Of a DNA stretch of 34,207 bases, positions 8,318-17,242 are shown in pieces. The stretch spans positions 1 to 34,207 of the forward strand of contig CALDUJ010000153.1 of the NCBI GenBank assembly GCA_937923735.1, read 5' to 3'. Made by a program: the position numbers and the translations under genes. Source of the DNA: an uncultured Flavobacteriaceae bacterium (GTDB lineage Bacteria; Bacteroidota; Bacteroidia; Flavobacteriales; Flavobacteriaceae). The stretch's first letter is position 1; each line of letters starts with the position of its first letter. Under the pieces are notes generated by a model. That model was not told the DNA's origin. It ran no database searches and worked only from the letters and a program-made list of their open reading frames with translations.

Positions 8318-9337
8318 ATGATAGACAAGATAAAGGAACTTATCGCTGAAGCTGAAGCTTTCAAATCGCAATCCAAAGACGAGATTGAAGCATTCCGTAT
8401 AAAATACTTAGGTAAAAAAGGATTGTTGAATGATTATTTTGCAGAATTTAAGAATGTAGCAAACGATCAGAAAAAAGAATTTGGTCAAGCAATTAATCAA
8501 CTTAAGACTACCGCTCAAGATAAAGTGAATGCGCTTAAGGAAGAGTTGGAAGATAAAGAAGAGATAATAGGTGCTTATGGCGATTTAACAAGACCAGGTG
8601 AACCGATTGAAATTGGTGCGCGTCATCCCATATCCTTAGTAAAAAATCAAATCATCGATATCTTTTCTCGGATTGGCTTTAATGTAAGCGAGGGTCCAGA
8701 AATAGAAGATGACTGGCATAACTTTACGGCGCTTAATTTACCAGAATATCATCCAGCGCGTGATATGCAGGATACATTTTTTATCCAAACAGATCCAGAC
8801 ATTTTATTGCGTACGCATACAAGTTCTGTACAAGTACGTTACATGGAAAACAACAAGCCGCCTATCCGTACAATTTCTCCAGGTCGAGTTTATAGAAACG
8901 AAGCTATTTCTGCACGTTCTCATTGCTTTTTTCATCAAGTAGAAGGCTTATATATAGATAAAGACGTAAGCTTTGCAGACTTAAAGCAAACGTTACAGTA
9001 TTTTACTAAAGAAATGTTCGGGAAATCTAAAATACGTTTACGCCCATCCTATTTCCCGTTTACGGAACCTAGTGCTGAAGTAGATGTCTATTGGGGACTG
9101 GAAACAGAAACCGATTATAAAATGACCAAAGGTACAGGTTGGCTAGAAATCATGGGTTGTGGCATGGTAGACCCTAACGTTCTTGAAAACTGTGGTATTG
9201 ATTCGAAAGAATATTCTGGTTTTGCATTTGGTATGGGTATTGATCGTATCGCTTTGCTGCAATATCAGATATCAGATATTCGTATGTTTAGTGAGAATGA
9301 TGTGCGTTTCTTGGAGCAGTTTAAAAGTGCTCTGTAA
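8318..9337 (+). CDS. pheS: Phenylalanine--tRNA ligase alpha subunit
   Basis: N-terminal coiled coil, class II aaRS motifs ([83 protein letters not shown]). Confidence 0.98.
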   Translation: MIDKIKELIAEAEAFKSQSKDEIEAFRIKYLGKKGLLNDYFAEFKNVANDQKKEFGQAINQLKTTAQDKVNALKEELEDKEEIIGAYGDLTRPGEPIEIGARHPISLVKNQIIDIFSRIGFNVSEGPEIEDDWHNFTALNLPEYHPARDMQDTFFIQTDPDILLRTHTSSVQVRYMENNKPPIRTISPGRVYRNEAISARSHCFFHQVEGLYIDKDVSFADLKQTLQYFTKEMFGKSKIRLRPSYFPFTEPSAEVDVYWGLETETDYKMTKGTGWLEIMGCGMVDPNVLENCGIDSKEYSGFAFGMGIDRIALLQYQISDIRMFSENDVRFLEQFKSAL

Positions 9338-9356
9338 TTCCTGCGAAGGCAGGAAT
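9337..9356. repeat. Palindromic intergenic repeat ATTCCTGC-GAAG-GCAGGAAT
   Basis: 8-bp perfect stem, GAAG loop; starts at the pheS stop codon; reverse complement found at 9845-9864. Confidence 0.85.
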
Positions 9357-9387
9357 CTCTTTATGAGTAGATTAAGTTTATGACATA

Positions 9388-9843
9388 ATGAAACAACAAA
9401 AAGCTAATTTTTTATTGACTTCAATATTTTGTCTTCTTTTAGTTTCGTGCACTAAACCAATTGAAATTTATCTCCAAAATATTGGTCAAGATGCTTTGAT
9501 TATTTATGGGACTATTACGAATCGTAAGAGTTTCATTAAACTGCCAAATCAAGTGCCAATTTATACTTTATCGATGGATAAATATGAAAATTGGATTAAA
9601 GACGATTATTTAGCTTGGAAAGACTCTGTTAACTACGAAATAATAATTCCACCAAAAAGTCAAGTTAAGATATCTGATTTGAGTGATCAGCTAATACTAG
9701 GAATTAATTCACCTTACATCAGAATATTTACGGCTAATGATACTATTTTTAGAGGAGACGGAAGAGATTTTCACAGATTATACGAATCTCAAAATTATTC
9801 TCGAATTAAGAGAAGTATTTATAAAGTAGAATTACATCAATAA
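9388..9843 (+). CDS. Hypothetical lipoprotein
   Basis: Lipobox-type signal peptide (FLLTSIFCLLLVSCTKP). Confidence 0.75.
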   Translation: MKQQKANFLLTSIFCLLLVSCTKPIEIYLQNIGQDALIIYGTITNRKSFIKLPNQVPIYTLSMDKYENWIKDDYLAWKDSVNYEIIIPPKSQVKISDLSDQLILGINSPYIRIFTANDTIFRGDGRDFHRLYESQNYSRIKRSIYKVELHQ

Positions 9844-9844
9844 G

Positions 9845-9864
9845 ATTCCTGCCTTCGCAGGAAT
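9845..9864. repeat. Palindromic intergenic repeat ATTCCTGC-CTTC-GCAGGAAT, inverted copy of 9337-9356
   Basis: Exact 20-bp reverse complement of 9337-9356; similarity extends to about 28 bp with one mismatch. Confidence 0.85.
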
Positions 9865-9871
9865 GACAGAC

Positions 9872-10267
9872 ATGAAAGAAGATATCACCATCCCAAAAGT
9901 TGAAGGCGTTTATATTGCTATCGTTAACGAATATAATGACATTTATAAAACACGAGATTGGAACGCTTATATCATAAACGATAAAGCCGTAGATTTAGAT
10001 GTAGTACTGATTGTAACTAGTGGTTATTCCAAAGAGAAAACAACATCAGTATTCCGTAAAAAACTAGATAAACTCCCTGCAAAAAGTTATGCTAAAATAG
10101 AGTTGATGCAAGAAGAGCTCTTTGCCCTGAACAATCAATTTAAAGTCTCTTTTTTTGAAGGAAATACTATGTTAGACAAAACATATCTGTTTAGAAAGAA
10201 CACGATTAATCTAAAAGCACTTCAGGATATTCCTTTGATGGATATAAAGGGAGTTTTGGTAAAATAA
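9872..10267 (+). CDS. Hypothetical protein
   Basis: Track start 9863 lies inside the repeat; second ATG at 9872 gives MKEDITIPKVEGVYIAIVNEYNDIYKTRDWNAYIIND. Confidence 0.75.
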   Translation: MKEDITIPKVEGVYIAIVNEYNDIYKTRDWNAYIINDKAVDLDVVLIVTSGYSKEKTTSVFRKKLDKLPAKSYAKIELMQEELFALNNQFKVSFFEGNTMLDKTYLFRKNTINLKALQDIPLMDIKGVLVK

Positions 10268-10858
10268 TTATTCTTCATCAATTAGGTGTAAATATCGATG
10301 ATTAGAAGTTAATTGCACTATAAGGTGAAAAACAGAATGTCTTACAAGAATTCTATTTAAAGTTCTTTTACTGCTCTTCCTTTTGATGTCAAATGATTTA
10401 GAGTGTTTTTTTAGAAAACTAAATTGAAAAATATCAAATTCGGCCAAATTGTAATTTAACTCATGTGCATATCTATTTCTTAATTGATTAAATATCAATA
10501 AGTCATTTAGAATAGAATCAGGTGTAATTCTTTCTGACCTTAGAAATACGATTTTTTTATAGAAAGAATTTAAGATTCCTTTCCTTTCTAGAGTTTCAAA
10601 TCCGTTTAGATTTTTATGTAGAATCTCATTTAATACTCTCTCTAAATAAAGGTGACTGACTAAAACCAGGTTTAATTCATTTTCAATTGAAAAAATCTTT
10701 TTATAAAAATTTGTGCTTAATGCTTTCGATTTATTGGGCAAAATAAATGAAAAAATATCCATAAGCCTCTTTTCATGGTTAAGAAGTTCTGATTGTTTGA
10801 GGACTTTAAGAGTATCAACAGCTGTGTCAATTAGATTAATCATACTTTTTAAAATCAA
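10268..10858 (-). CDS. Hypothetical protein, possibly MltR/HEPN-like (RNRYAH motif)
   Basis: Alpha-helical 196-aa ORF; ILNDLLIFNQLRNRYAHELNYNL contains Rx4H; overlaps end of gpsA by 4 bp. Confidence 0.65.
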   Translation of the reverse strand: MILKSMINLIDTAVDTLKVLKQSELLNHEKRLMDIFSFILPNKSKALSTNFYKKIFSIENELNLVLVSHLYLERVLNEILHKNLNGFETLERKGILNSFYKKIVFLRSERITPDSILNDLLIFNQLRNRYAHELNYNLAEFDIFQFSFLKKHSKSFDIKRKSSKRTLNRILVRHSVFHLIVQLTSNHRYLHLIDEE

Positions 10859-11856
10859 TCCAGCTTCTCTGTCAATTTCTTAAACACCTTTTTAGGGTTT
10901 TTGCCTTCATATAAAATACTGTAAACAGCATCAATTATAGGCAGTTTAGTTTTCTTTTGGTTCTTTTCGTTGAGTAAGTGTGCGCTTTTTGTGGCATAAT
11001 AACCTTCTGCAACCATATTCATTTCCATTTGCGCAGATTTCACCGTATAGCCTTTGCCAATCATATTACCAAACATACGATTACGGGAGAATGTCGAGTA
11101 GCCTGTTACCAAGAGATCTCCTAAATAAGCAGAATTATTGATGTTTCGTTTCATTTTGTGCATTTTCTTAATAAAACGCTTCATTTCACGTATGGCATTA
11201 CTCATCAAAACACTTTGGAAATTATCTCCATAACCCAATCCGTGAGCCATCCCAGCAGCTATGGCGTATATGTTTTTGAGCATAGCCGCGTATTCTGTTC
11301 CGATAATGTCATCACTGGTTTTAGTGCGTATATAATCACTTGATAATTGCTTTGCTACTTCTTGGGCTTTCTCTTGATCGGCGCAAGATATAGTCAGGTA
11401 AGACAAGCGCTCTAAGGCGACTTCTTCTGCATGACAAGGTCCTGAAATAACCACGATATTCTCAAAAGGAATCGTATATATATCATGAAAATGTTCGCCG
11501 ACCAATAATCCACTTTCCGGGATGATGCCCTTAACAGCTGATACAACGGTTTTGTTCTTTATGCCAACGCTTAACTTTTCTAATTCAGAATGCATAAACG
11601 CAGAGGGAATAACAAAAATCAATACATCTGCATAATCAGCGATTTCATTAATATCATTACTGAGTTTTAATTGTTCTGTGTGGAATTCAACAGAACTGAG
11701 ATAACTCGGATTATGTTTTTCTTTAAGAATGTGCTCTTTTGCATAGACACTACGCATATACCAACCTACCTCATCTAAATTTTCGCAAAGCATCTTAACT
11801 ATGGCAGTTGCCCAACTTCCGCCTCCAAAAACAGCATATTTTAAAGATTTACTCAT
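10855..11856 (-). CDS. gpsA: NAD(P)-dependent glycerol-3-phosphate dehydrogenase
   Basis: YAVFGGGSWATAIVKML, VVISGPCHAEEVA, AAMLKNIYAIAAGMAHGLGYGDN, GDLLVTGYSTFSRNRMFG. Confidence 0.95.
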   Translation of the reverse strand: MSKSLKYAVFGGGSWATAIVKMLCENLDEVGWYMRSVYAKEHILKEKHNPSYLSSVEFHTEQLKLSNDINEIADYADVLIFVIPSAFMHSELEKLSVGIKNKTVVSAVKGIIPESGLLVGEHFHDIYTIPFENIVVISGPCHAEEVALERLSYLTISCADQEKAQEVAKQLSSDYIRTKTSDDIIGTEYAAMLKNIYAIAAGMAHGLGYGDNFQSVLMSNAIREMKRFIKKMHKMKRNINNSAYLGDLLVTGYSTFSRNRMFGNMIGKGYTVKSAQMEMNMVAEGYYATKSAHLLNEKNQKKTKLPIIDAVYSILYEGKNPKKVFKKLTEKLD

Positions 11857-11884
11857 AATTTATCAAATCGTAATTACGTCATAA

Positions 11885-12003
11885 CAGTCACATTGAGCAT
11901 TGCCAAGGTGAAAATATATTTTGACCGAAGGCACCTTGCAAGGCAAGTCGAAATGTATTTATTTTTTACACGCTTAGGCTTAGACTCCGCTCAGCCTGAC
12001 ATA
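11885..12003. repeat. Composite intergenic repeat with nested inverted repeats
   Basis: Outer arms GTCAcatTGAGC (near 11887) and GCTCAgccTGAC (near 11989); inner TTGCCAAGGTG ... CACCTTgcaaGGCAA; 3' hairpin AGGCTtAG...CTcAGCCT. Confidence 0.6.
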
Positions 12004-12122
12004 AAGCATTTAATTCAAAATTACACAAATTATATTTTTATTTAATTGATTGATTATTAGTTAATTATATATTTTGGCATGTATTTTGAAAGTTCTAAAG
12101 TAAACATATAAACTGCTGGATT

Positions 12123-13070
12123 ATGAAGACTTTTAAATTACTTACCGGATTTGCTTTAATGGCAACATTATTTACATCATGTTACACCGAAATTGGCGTA
12201 GATGATTTTAATGACACACCTCAAGTATCCTTAAACCAATTGTTAAACTCTTACGACTTATGGTATGTGGATATTAATGCGACTGTTGGTCAAGGAGAAA
12301 CACCTTTTTTACAAAAGGCATTTACAATGTCGTTTAGAAATGGTAATGTGTATGCAAACAATAACTTAGTGGGTATTGGGAGTCAAGGTGGTGGTCTTGG
12401 TATTTCAGTAGGCTATTACGAGGCTTACGATATGATTTTAGATGTCTATCATGATTTGGATGGTTTTGAAACTTTTGATGTCTTCCAGATAGACAATAAT
12501 ACTATAGAATTGTACAATCCTTTTAACGATACATCCTATTTCTTGGACGGATACCAAACATCTAATTTCGATTATGATTTTGTATTCTTTGATAACATTC
12601 ACTATTTCTTACAAGAGTATGGAGCATGGGAGAAAACATATACAAGTCAAATGGGTGCTTTAAACGAATTTGATAATGAGAACTATTTACAGTTCTTGTC
12701 TGGCGGAAATGATTCTGAATTTAGAAGCTCTCAAGATGAAAATGTAGGGAACACAAATGATATTTACTGGGATTATACTGGGCTTTATGGCATTAATGAT
12801 GTAGCTGGAGACGCCTATATAAAAACCTTAACATTAGATTATGACTATTTCGACAATGAATTTTTCGAGTTAGACGTTATAAATGACGGAAAGATAGAGC
12901 TTTTTCACAGTACCTCAGGAACTGTTTACGAATTTGAAGGTAGAGGTTACATTCAATATTTAAGAACTGGAGCAGTAGATGGAAAAGAAGGAAAGTCTAC
13001 AACAATAGAAAAGAAGCGTAAACAAAAAACGCCTAAAAAAGATAATCCAAGAGACAGTAAACGAAGCTAG
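12123..13070 (+). CDS. Hypothetical lipoprotein with acidic/aromatic body and basic C-terminal tail
   Basis: Lipobox LFTSCYTE; body rich in D/Y/F; tail KKRKQKTPKKDNPRDSKRS. Confidence 0.8.
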   Translation: MKTFKLLTGFALMATLFTSCYTEIGVDDFNDTPQVSLNQLLNSYDLWYVDINATVGQGETPFLQKAFTMSFRNGNVYANNNLVGIGSQGGGLGISVGYYEAYDMILDVYHDLDGFETFDVFQIDNNTIELYNPFNDTSYFLDGYQTSNFDYDFVFFDNIHYFLQEYGAWEKTYTSQMGALNEFDNENYLQFLSGGNDSEFRSSQDENVGNTNDIYWDYTGLYGINDVAGDAYIKTLTLDYDYFDNEFFELDVINDGKIELFHSTSGTVYEFEGRGYIQYLRTGAVDGKEGKSTTIEKKRKQKTPKKDNPRDSKRS

Positions 13071-13097
13071 ATTTTTTTGGTTGGTTATTTAGTTTCT

Positions 13098-13135
13098 ACC
13101 GCTCTTCTAAAGCAATTTAGAGGAGCGGTTTTTCG
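13098..13135 (+). terminator. Intrinsic terminator
   Basis: ACCGCTCTTCTAAA-GCAA-TTTAGAGGAGCGGT followed by TTTTT; 14-bp stem with one G-U. Confidence 0.8.
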
Positions 13136-13191
13136 TGAAACCTATTTTAAGAAGCTGCACAGTAGCGAACTTAAAACAGATGGTTGAACGA

Positions 13192-13213
13192 ATCCCGATT
13201 TTTACATCGGGAT
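13192..13213. repeat. Small inverted repeat ATCCCGAT-TTTTAC-ATCGGGAT
   Basis: Perfect 8-bp arms in intergenic DNA. Confidence 0.6.
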
Positions 13214-13327
13214 ATTTTATTTAATGATTTCATCATCGAATTTATTAGCTTAGGAATTTCATTATTTCCATTGTACAAAAAATTAAAAAATTGTATTTTG
13301 CTACTTTAACCTAAAACACAAATAAAC

Positions 13328-13813
13328 ATGGGACTATTTTCATTTATTAAGAACGCTGGAGCTAAAGTTTTTGGCATAGGAAAGACAGATGCTGAGGTAG
13401 CCGCAGAGGCTGCTGCGGAAGAAATGCGCGAGGAAGCATTAGTAGCAAGACGATTAGAAAATACTATTAGAGACCTAGGACTAGATGTCGATGGCTTAAA
13501 TGTACATATAGACGACGATGCTGCAACAATTACTGGTTTGGCTCACGACCAAGCTACTAAAGAAAAAGTAGTGTTAGTTGTTGGCAACTCGGAAGGTATT
13601 GCAACAGTTGATGATCAGATGACTGTAGAAAACGTCGAACCAGAAGCTCAGTTTCATGCTGTAGTTAGTGGTGACACATTAGGAAAGATTGCTAAGCACT
13701 ATTATGGTAATGCCATGAAATACCCTGTAATTTTCGAAGCTAATAAGCCAATGCTTACACATCCAGATAAAATTTACGTTGGGCAAGTATTACGTATTCC
13801 TGCTTTAGATTAG
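13328..13813 (+). CDS. lysM: BON + LysM domain protein (Kbp/YgaU-like)
   Basis: MGLFSFIKNAGAKVFG, BON-like segment (INIHIDD-like VDGLNVHIDDDAATITGLAHDQATKEKVVLVVGN) and LysM (HAVVSGDTLGKIAKHYYGNAMKYPVIFEANKPML.HPDKIYVGQVLRIP). Confidence 0.92.
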   Translation: MGLFSFIKNAGAKVFGIGKTDAEVAAEAAAEEMREEALVARRLENTIRDLGLDVDGLNVHIDDDAATITGLAHDQATKEKVVLVVGNSEGIATVDDQMTVENVEPEAQFHAVVSGDTLGKIAKHYYGNAMKYPVIFEANKPMLTHPDKIYVGQVLRIPALD

Positions 13814-13835
13814 ATCTATAATTCAGTAAAAAACA

Positions 13836-13866
13836 AAAAGCCAACTCAATGAGTTGGCTTTTTTAT
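13836..13866 (+). terminator. Intrinsic terminator
   Basis: AAAAGCCAACTC-AAT-GAGTTGGCTTTTTT. Confidence 0.85.
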
Positions 13867-13921
13867 TTTAAAGACTAGTTCAACACTTAAATAACTAACT
13901 TAACTTAAGAAAAATAAATTG

Positions 13922-14437
13922 TTATTTCCAATGATTAACAATTTCTTGAATCGCAACTAAAATTCCTTTATAGTAACCATCAGTATTAATTTTTGGTATC
14001 AAAATTTCACTTATTAATTTTTTACGAAATTCATTTGGAATGGTAAAATCTGTACTAAGAGATGTTGCAATTTCTATTTGATTCATAGATTTACTTATTA
14101 AAATAGTTAAACCATTACCATTGGTTTTTCCAATTTCCCAATCGTTAGAAATTAATTTGGCATACTCATCAAATTGGACCCCTTTGGGTAGAGAATCAAT
14201 CGAAACTATGCTAATTTCATTTTGGCAACTTTTAAAATAATAGTTAAGTAGACCAGAGATATTTTTTCTTTCCGATTCTAATAATAAATTTTCATAGTCA
14301 TTAACAAAACCTACTCTTTCGGGTAATCTTATAAAAGTAATATGTGAATTAGTTTCTTCATTTGACGTGTCAATATTTACACTCTTACAATTAGTAAAAA
14401 AAAATGACAATAATATGATAGATAATATTTTTTGCAA
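13922..14437 (-). CDS. TPM-domain (YgcG-like) lipoprotein
   Basis: Lipobox (SFFFTNCKS); RVGFVNDYENLLLESERKNISGLLNYYFKSCQNEISIVSIDSLP... GLTILISKSMNQIEIATS resembles TPM domain. Confidence 0.7.
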   Translation of the reverse strand: MQKILSIILLSFFFTNCKSVNIDTSNEETNSHITFIRLPERVGFVNDYENLLLESERKNISGLLNYYFKSCQNEISIVSIDSLPKGVQFDEYAKLISNDWEIGKTNGNGLTILISKSMNQIEIATSLSTDFTIPNEFRKKLISEILIPKINTDGYYKGILVAIQEIVNHWK

Positions 14438-14481
14438 TTTTATATAATATTGAATGCAATGCCAAAATAACCATTTAAGAG

Positions 14482-15066
14482 TTATTTATAAAAATTCATC
14501 TCATCTAAATACTGCCAAACATGTTCTGGTAACATGGGACGGATGTTCTTTTTCTCCTTGATGGCTTTTCGAATGAATGTTGAAGACAATTCCATTATCG
14601 GTGCATCAACCTTATGGATTTTTGGATGGTTATCAAATCGCGATTCAACCTTACCCTCTGATAATCTTGGGTAGACGTAAAGCTCATGACTCTCTAAGAT
14701 AAGCTCGTAGTTTTTCCACTTGTGAAAACTCTTCAGGTTATCCTCTCCCATAATTAGGCAAAATTGATGGTCAGGATATTTTTCTTCTAAATGCACTAAG
14801 GTATTAATCGTGTAATTAGGTTGAGGAAGTTTGAACTCAATATTACTTGGCTTTAGTTTAGGATATTCTTCGGTTGCTCTGTCTACCATTTGATAACGAT
14901 GGTTATTGTCTAGCAACGAGCTTTTTTTCTTAAAAGGACTATGAGGTGTTACCAAAAACCAAACCTGGTCTAAATCGCTGTATTCAGCCATATAGTTAGC
15001 AATCGTCAAGTGTCCAACATGTATAGGATTAAACGTTCCGAAGTATAAGCCTATCTTTTTTTTCAC
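14482..15066 (-). CDS. nadD: Nicotinate-nucleotide adenylyltransferase
   Basis: GLYFGTFNPIHVGHLTIANYM, SPFKKKSSLLDNNHRYQMV, ELSSTFIRKAIKEKKNIRPMLPEHVWQYL. Confidence 0.95.
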   Translation of the reverse strand: MKKKIGLYFGTFNPIHVGHLTIANYMAEYSDLDQVWFLVTPHSPFKKKSSLLDNNHRYQMVDRATEEYPKLKPSNIEFKLPQPNYTINTLVHLEEKYPDHQFCLIMGEDNLKSFHKWKNYELILESHELYVYPRLSEGKVESRFDNHPKIHKVDAPIMELSSTFIRKAIKEKKNIRPMLPEHVWQYLDEMNFYK

Positions 15067-15650
15067 TTTTCTTTTTTTTTATCACTCACAAAATCTCCAA
15101 CTAGGGTATCAGCTTCTTGTAAAGCTTCTTCCAGGTTTTCGTTGAGGATGACTTTATCGAATAATGGTGCAGTTGCTAATTCAGCAGAAGCTTTAGCTAC
15201 TCTCATATTTATCTTGTCATCGCTCTCTGTTTTCCGTTTTTTTAAGCGAATCTTTAACTCATCTATACTTGGAGGTTTTACAAAAATAGCTAAAGTCTCT
15301 TCCGGGAATTTTCGCTTTATACGAAGGCCACCAGAAACATCAATATCAAAAATAACATGTTTGCCTTTAGCCCAGATACGTTCGACTTCTGTTTTTAAGG
15401 TACCGTAAAAGTTGTCTCGATAGACTTCTTCCCATTCTAAAAATTCATCAGCTTTTATCTTATTCTTAAATTCTTTTGCAGAGAGATAATAATAGTCTAC
15501 ACCTTCTTGTTCTTCACCTCGTTTTTCTCTTGATGTTGCAGAAATAGAAAACTCCAAGTTAAGTTTTTCTTGCTTCAGTAAATGTCTTACAATGGTCGTT
15601 TTACCAGAGCCAGACGGTGCAGAGAATACAACTAACTTACCTTTACTCAT
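15063..15650 (-). CDS. gmk: Guanylate kinase
   Basis: GKLVVFSAPSGSGKTTIVRHLL, SATSREKRGEEQEGVDYYYLS, FLEWEEVYRDNFYGT. Confidence 0.97.
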   Translation of the reverse strand: MSKGKLVVFSAPSGSGKTTIVRHLLKQEKLNLEFSISATSREKRGEEQEGVDYYYLSAKEFKNKIKADEFLEWEEVYRDNFYGTLKTEVERIWAKGKHVIFDIDVSGGLRIKRKFPEETLAIFVKPPSIDELKIRLKKRKTESDDKINMRVAKASAELATAPLFDKVILNENLEEALQEADTLVGDFVSDKKKEK

Positions 15651-16508
15651 CTAAAGAACATTTAAGAGTTGTTCTTTCACTTTCTCTAATTCATCCTTCA
15701 TTTGTACAACTAATTTTTGCATCGGAGCATAATTAGATTTAGAGCCAATAGTATTAATTTCTCGTCCCATTTCTTGGCCAATAAAGCCTAATTTTTTACC
15801 ATTGGAGTCAGGAGAGTTAATAGATTTAATAAAGTACTCTAGGTGGTTTGAAAGTCGTACTTTTTCTTCTGTAATATCAAATTTTTCGATATAGTAAACG
15901 AGTTCTTGTTCAAAGCGGTTTTCGTCATACTTTTCTTTAAGGTCTTCAACACCTTTCTTTAAGCGCTCACGAACACCTTCAACACGTTCCGGGTCCATTT
16001 TAATAACATCTTCTAACAATGCAGAAATATTCTTAACGCGAAGGCTTAAATCATCATTAAGCGCTTTTCCTTCCTCTGCGCGATATGTCGCGATTTTATC
16101 TAAAGTATTTTTTATTTCACTTTCGATAGTTTTCCATTCATCTTCTTCAATTTCGTCGCGCTCAGTAGTAACTGCATCAGGCATTTTAATAGCCATCTTT
16201 AAAAGTTCAATTTCGTCACCATCTACGACTTCTCTTAGTTGCTTCATATATTGTTTGGTAACGGTCTTGTTAATTTGCGATGAGGTTTCTTCGCCAGTAA
16301 TTTCCATATAAAGGTTAAAATCAACTTTACCTCGTACCAATTTTGAAGCAATCATTTTTCTGATACCTAATTCTTTTTCTCGATATAGAGACGGTGTACG
16401 CACATTCAAGTCAAGATTCTTACTGTTCAGAGATTTAATTTCTATGGTAATCTTCTTGGAAGGAAGCTGTAAAACAGACTTCCCATAACCTGTCATCGAT
16501 ACTATCAT
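15651..16508 (-). CDS. yicC: YicC family endoribonuclease-like protein
   Basis: MIVSMTGYGKS N-terminus; C-terminal GKKLGFIGQEMGREINTIGSKSN. Confidence 0.95.
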   Translation of the reverse strand: MIVSMTGYGKSVLQLPSKKITIEIKSLNSKNLDLNVRTPSLYREKELGIRKMIASKLVRGKVDFNLYMEITGEETSSQINKTVTKQYMKQLREVVDGDEIELLKMAIKMPDAVTTERDEIEEDEWKTIESEIKNTLDKIATYRAEEGKALNDDLSLRVKNISALLEDVIKMDPERVEGVRERLKKGVEDLKEKYDENRFEQELVYYIEKFDITEEKVRLSNHLEYFIKSINSPDSNGKKLGFIGQEMGREINTIGSKSNYAPMQKLVVQMKDELEKVKEQLLNVL

Positions 16509-16630
16509 GCGTTGTTTTTAAAGTTAGGCGAAGTTACAAAATTTAAAGAGTAGGTAGGTCTATCCTAAAGATTTATCAGATTAGGAACTATTACTAATAA
16601 ACTAATACTAAACTTTTTGAAAATAAGGTG

Positions 16631-17140
16631 TTATTCAACAATAAATTTCCCTTGCATAATTCCTGAATGTCCAGGAAAGCTACATATAAAATCATATTCG
16701 CCTTTGGCAGGTGCATCAAAAGTAATAGAAGTTGTTTCTCCGCCTCCAATCATTTTGGTATGAGCTATAACATCTTTACCGCCATTAGGAATATAGTCTG
16801 TATCCCTGGCCGCTGATGCCTCAGATGAAAAAGAAGGAATATCGGTTCCTTGTTTTAACACAACAACATTATGTCCCATTATATTTGCTGCCATTTTTCC
16901 TGTGTGCTGCAATACAATAGTTACTTTTTGACCTTCTTTTACACGAATAACCTTTACATTGAATTGCATTAAATCATTACCAGTAACTTTTACTTCAATC
17001 TCTTTAGCATTATCAGTGCTAGAAGATTCTTTTTTGGTTCCTATTTTTACTTTTTCCTTTTCAGTCTTTTTTTCATCACCTCCACAAGAGAAGAATGTTA
17101 TTGAAAGTGTCAGTATAAGTGCAAATTTTAATGTTTTCAT
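16631..17140 (-). CDS. Azurin-like cupredoxin lipoprotein
   Basis: Lipobox (SITFFSCGG), cupredoxin ligands in MGHNVVVL and YDFICSFPGHSGIMQGKFIVE. Start placed at ATG 17140 (MKTLKFALIL) rather than track start 17215. Confidence 0.92.
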   Translation of the reverse strand: MKTLKFALILTLSITFFSCGGDEKKTEKEKVKIGTKKESSSTDNAKEIEVKVTGNDLMQFNVKVIRVKEGQKVTIVLQHTGKMAANIMGHNVVVLKQGTDIPSFSSEASAARDTDYIPNGGKDVIAHTKMIGGGETTSITFDAPAKGEYDFICSFPGHSGIMQGKFIVE

Positions 17141-17214
17141 TTTTTGTTGTTTTAGTGTTTTGCTAATATAAAAAATAGACACCATATTATGAGTCATAAA
17201 AAAAGTGATATTCA

Positions 17215-17222
17215 TATTTTTG
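17215..17222 (+). promoter_or_regulatory. Candidate -7 element TATTTTTG for thioesterase gene
   Basis: Matches TAnnTTTG and sits about 20 bp before ATG 17243; -33 element not evident. Confidence 0.3.
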
Positions 17223-17242
17223 CATACTTAACAAAAAGAAAG

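Noticed and set aside
9337-9356. Hairpin after pheS as an intrinsic terminator
   Set aside because: No following T-tract and an identical inverted copy nearby; better explained as a dispersed palindromic repeat, though it could still affect 3' ends.
8709-9383. Alternative + frame ORFs inside and after pheS (8709-8942, 9183-9383)
   Set aside because: Out-of-frame with unmistakable PheS motifs; composition not protein-like.
9332-9872. Inverted repeats as terminal repeats of a classical insertion sequence
   Set aside because: Enclosed gene is a lipoprotein, not a transposase; each repeat is itself palindromic; no target-site duplication identified.
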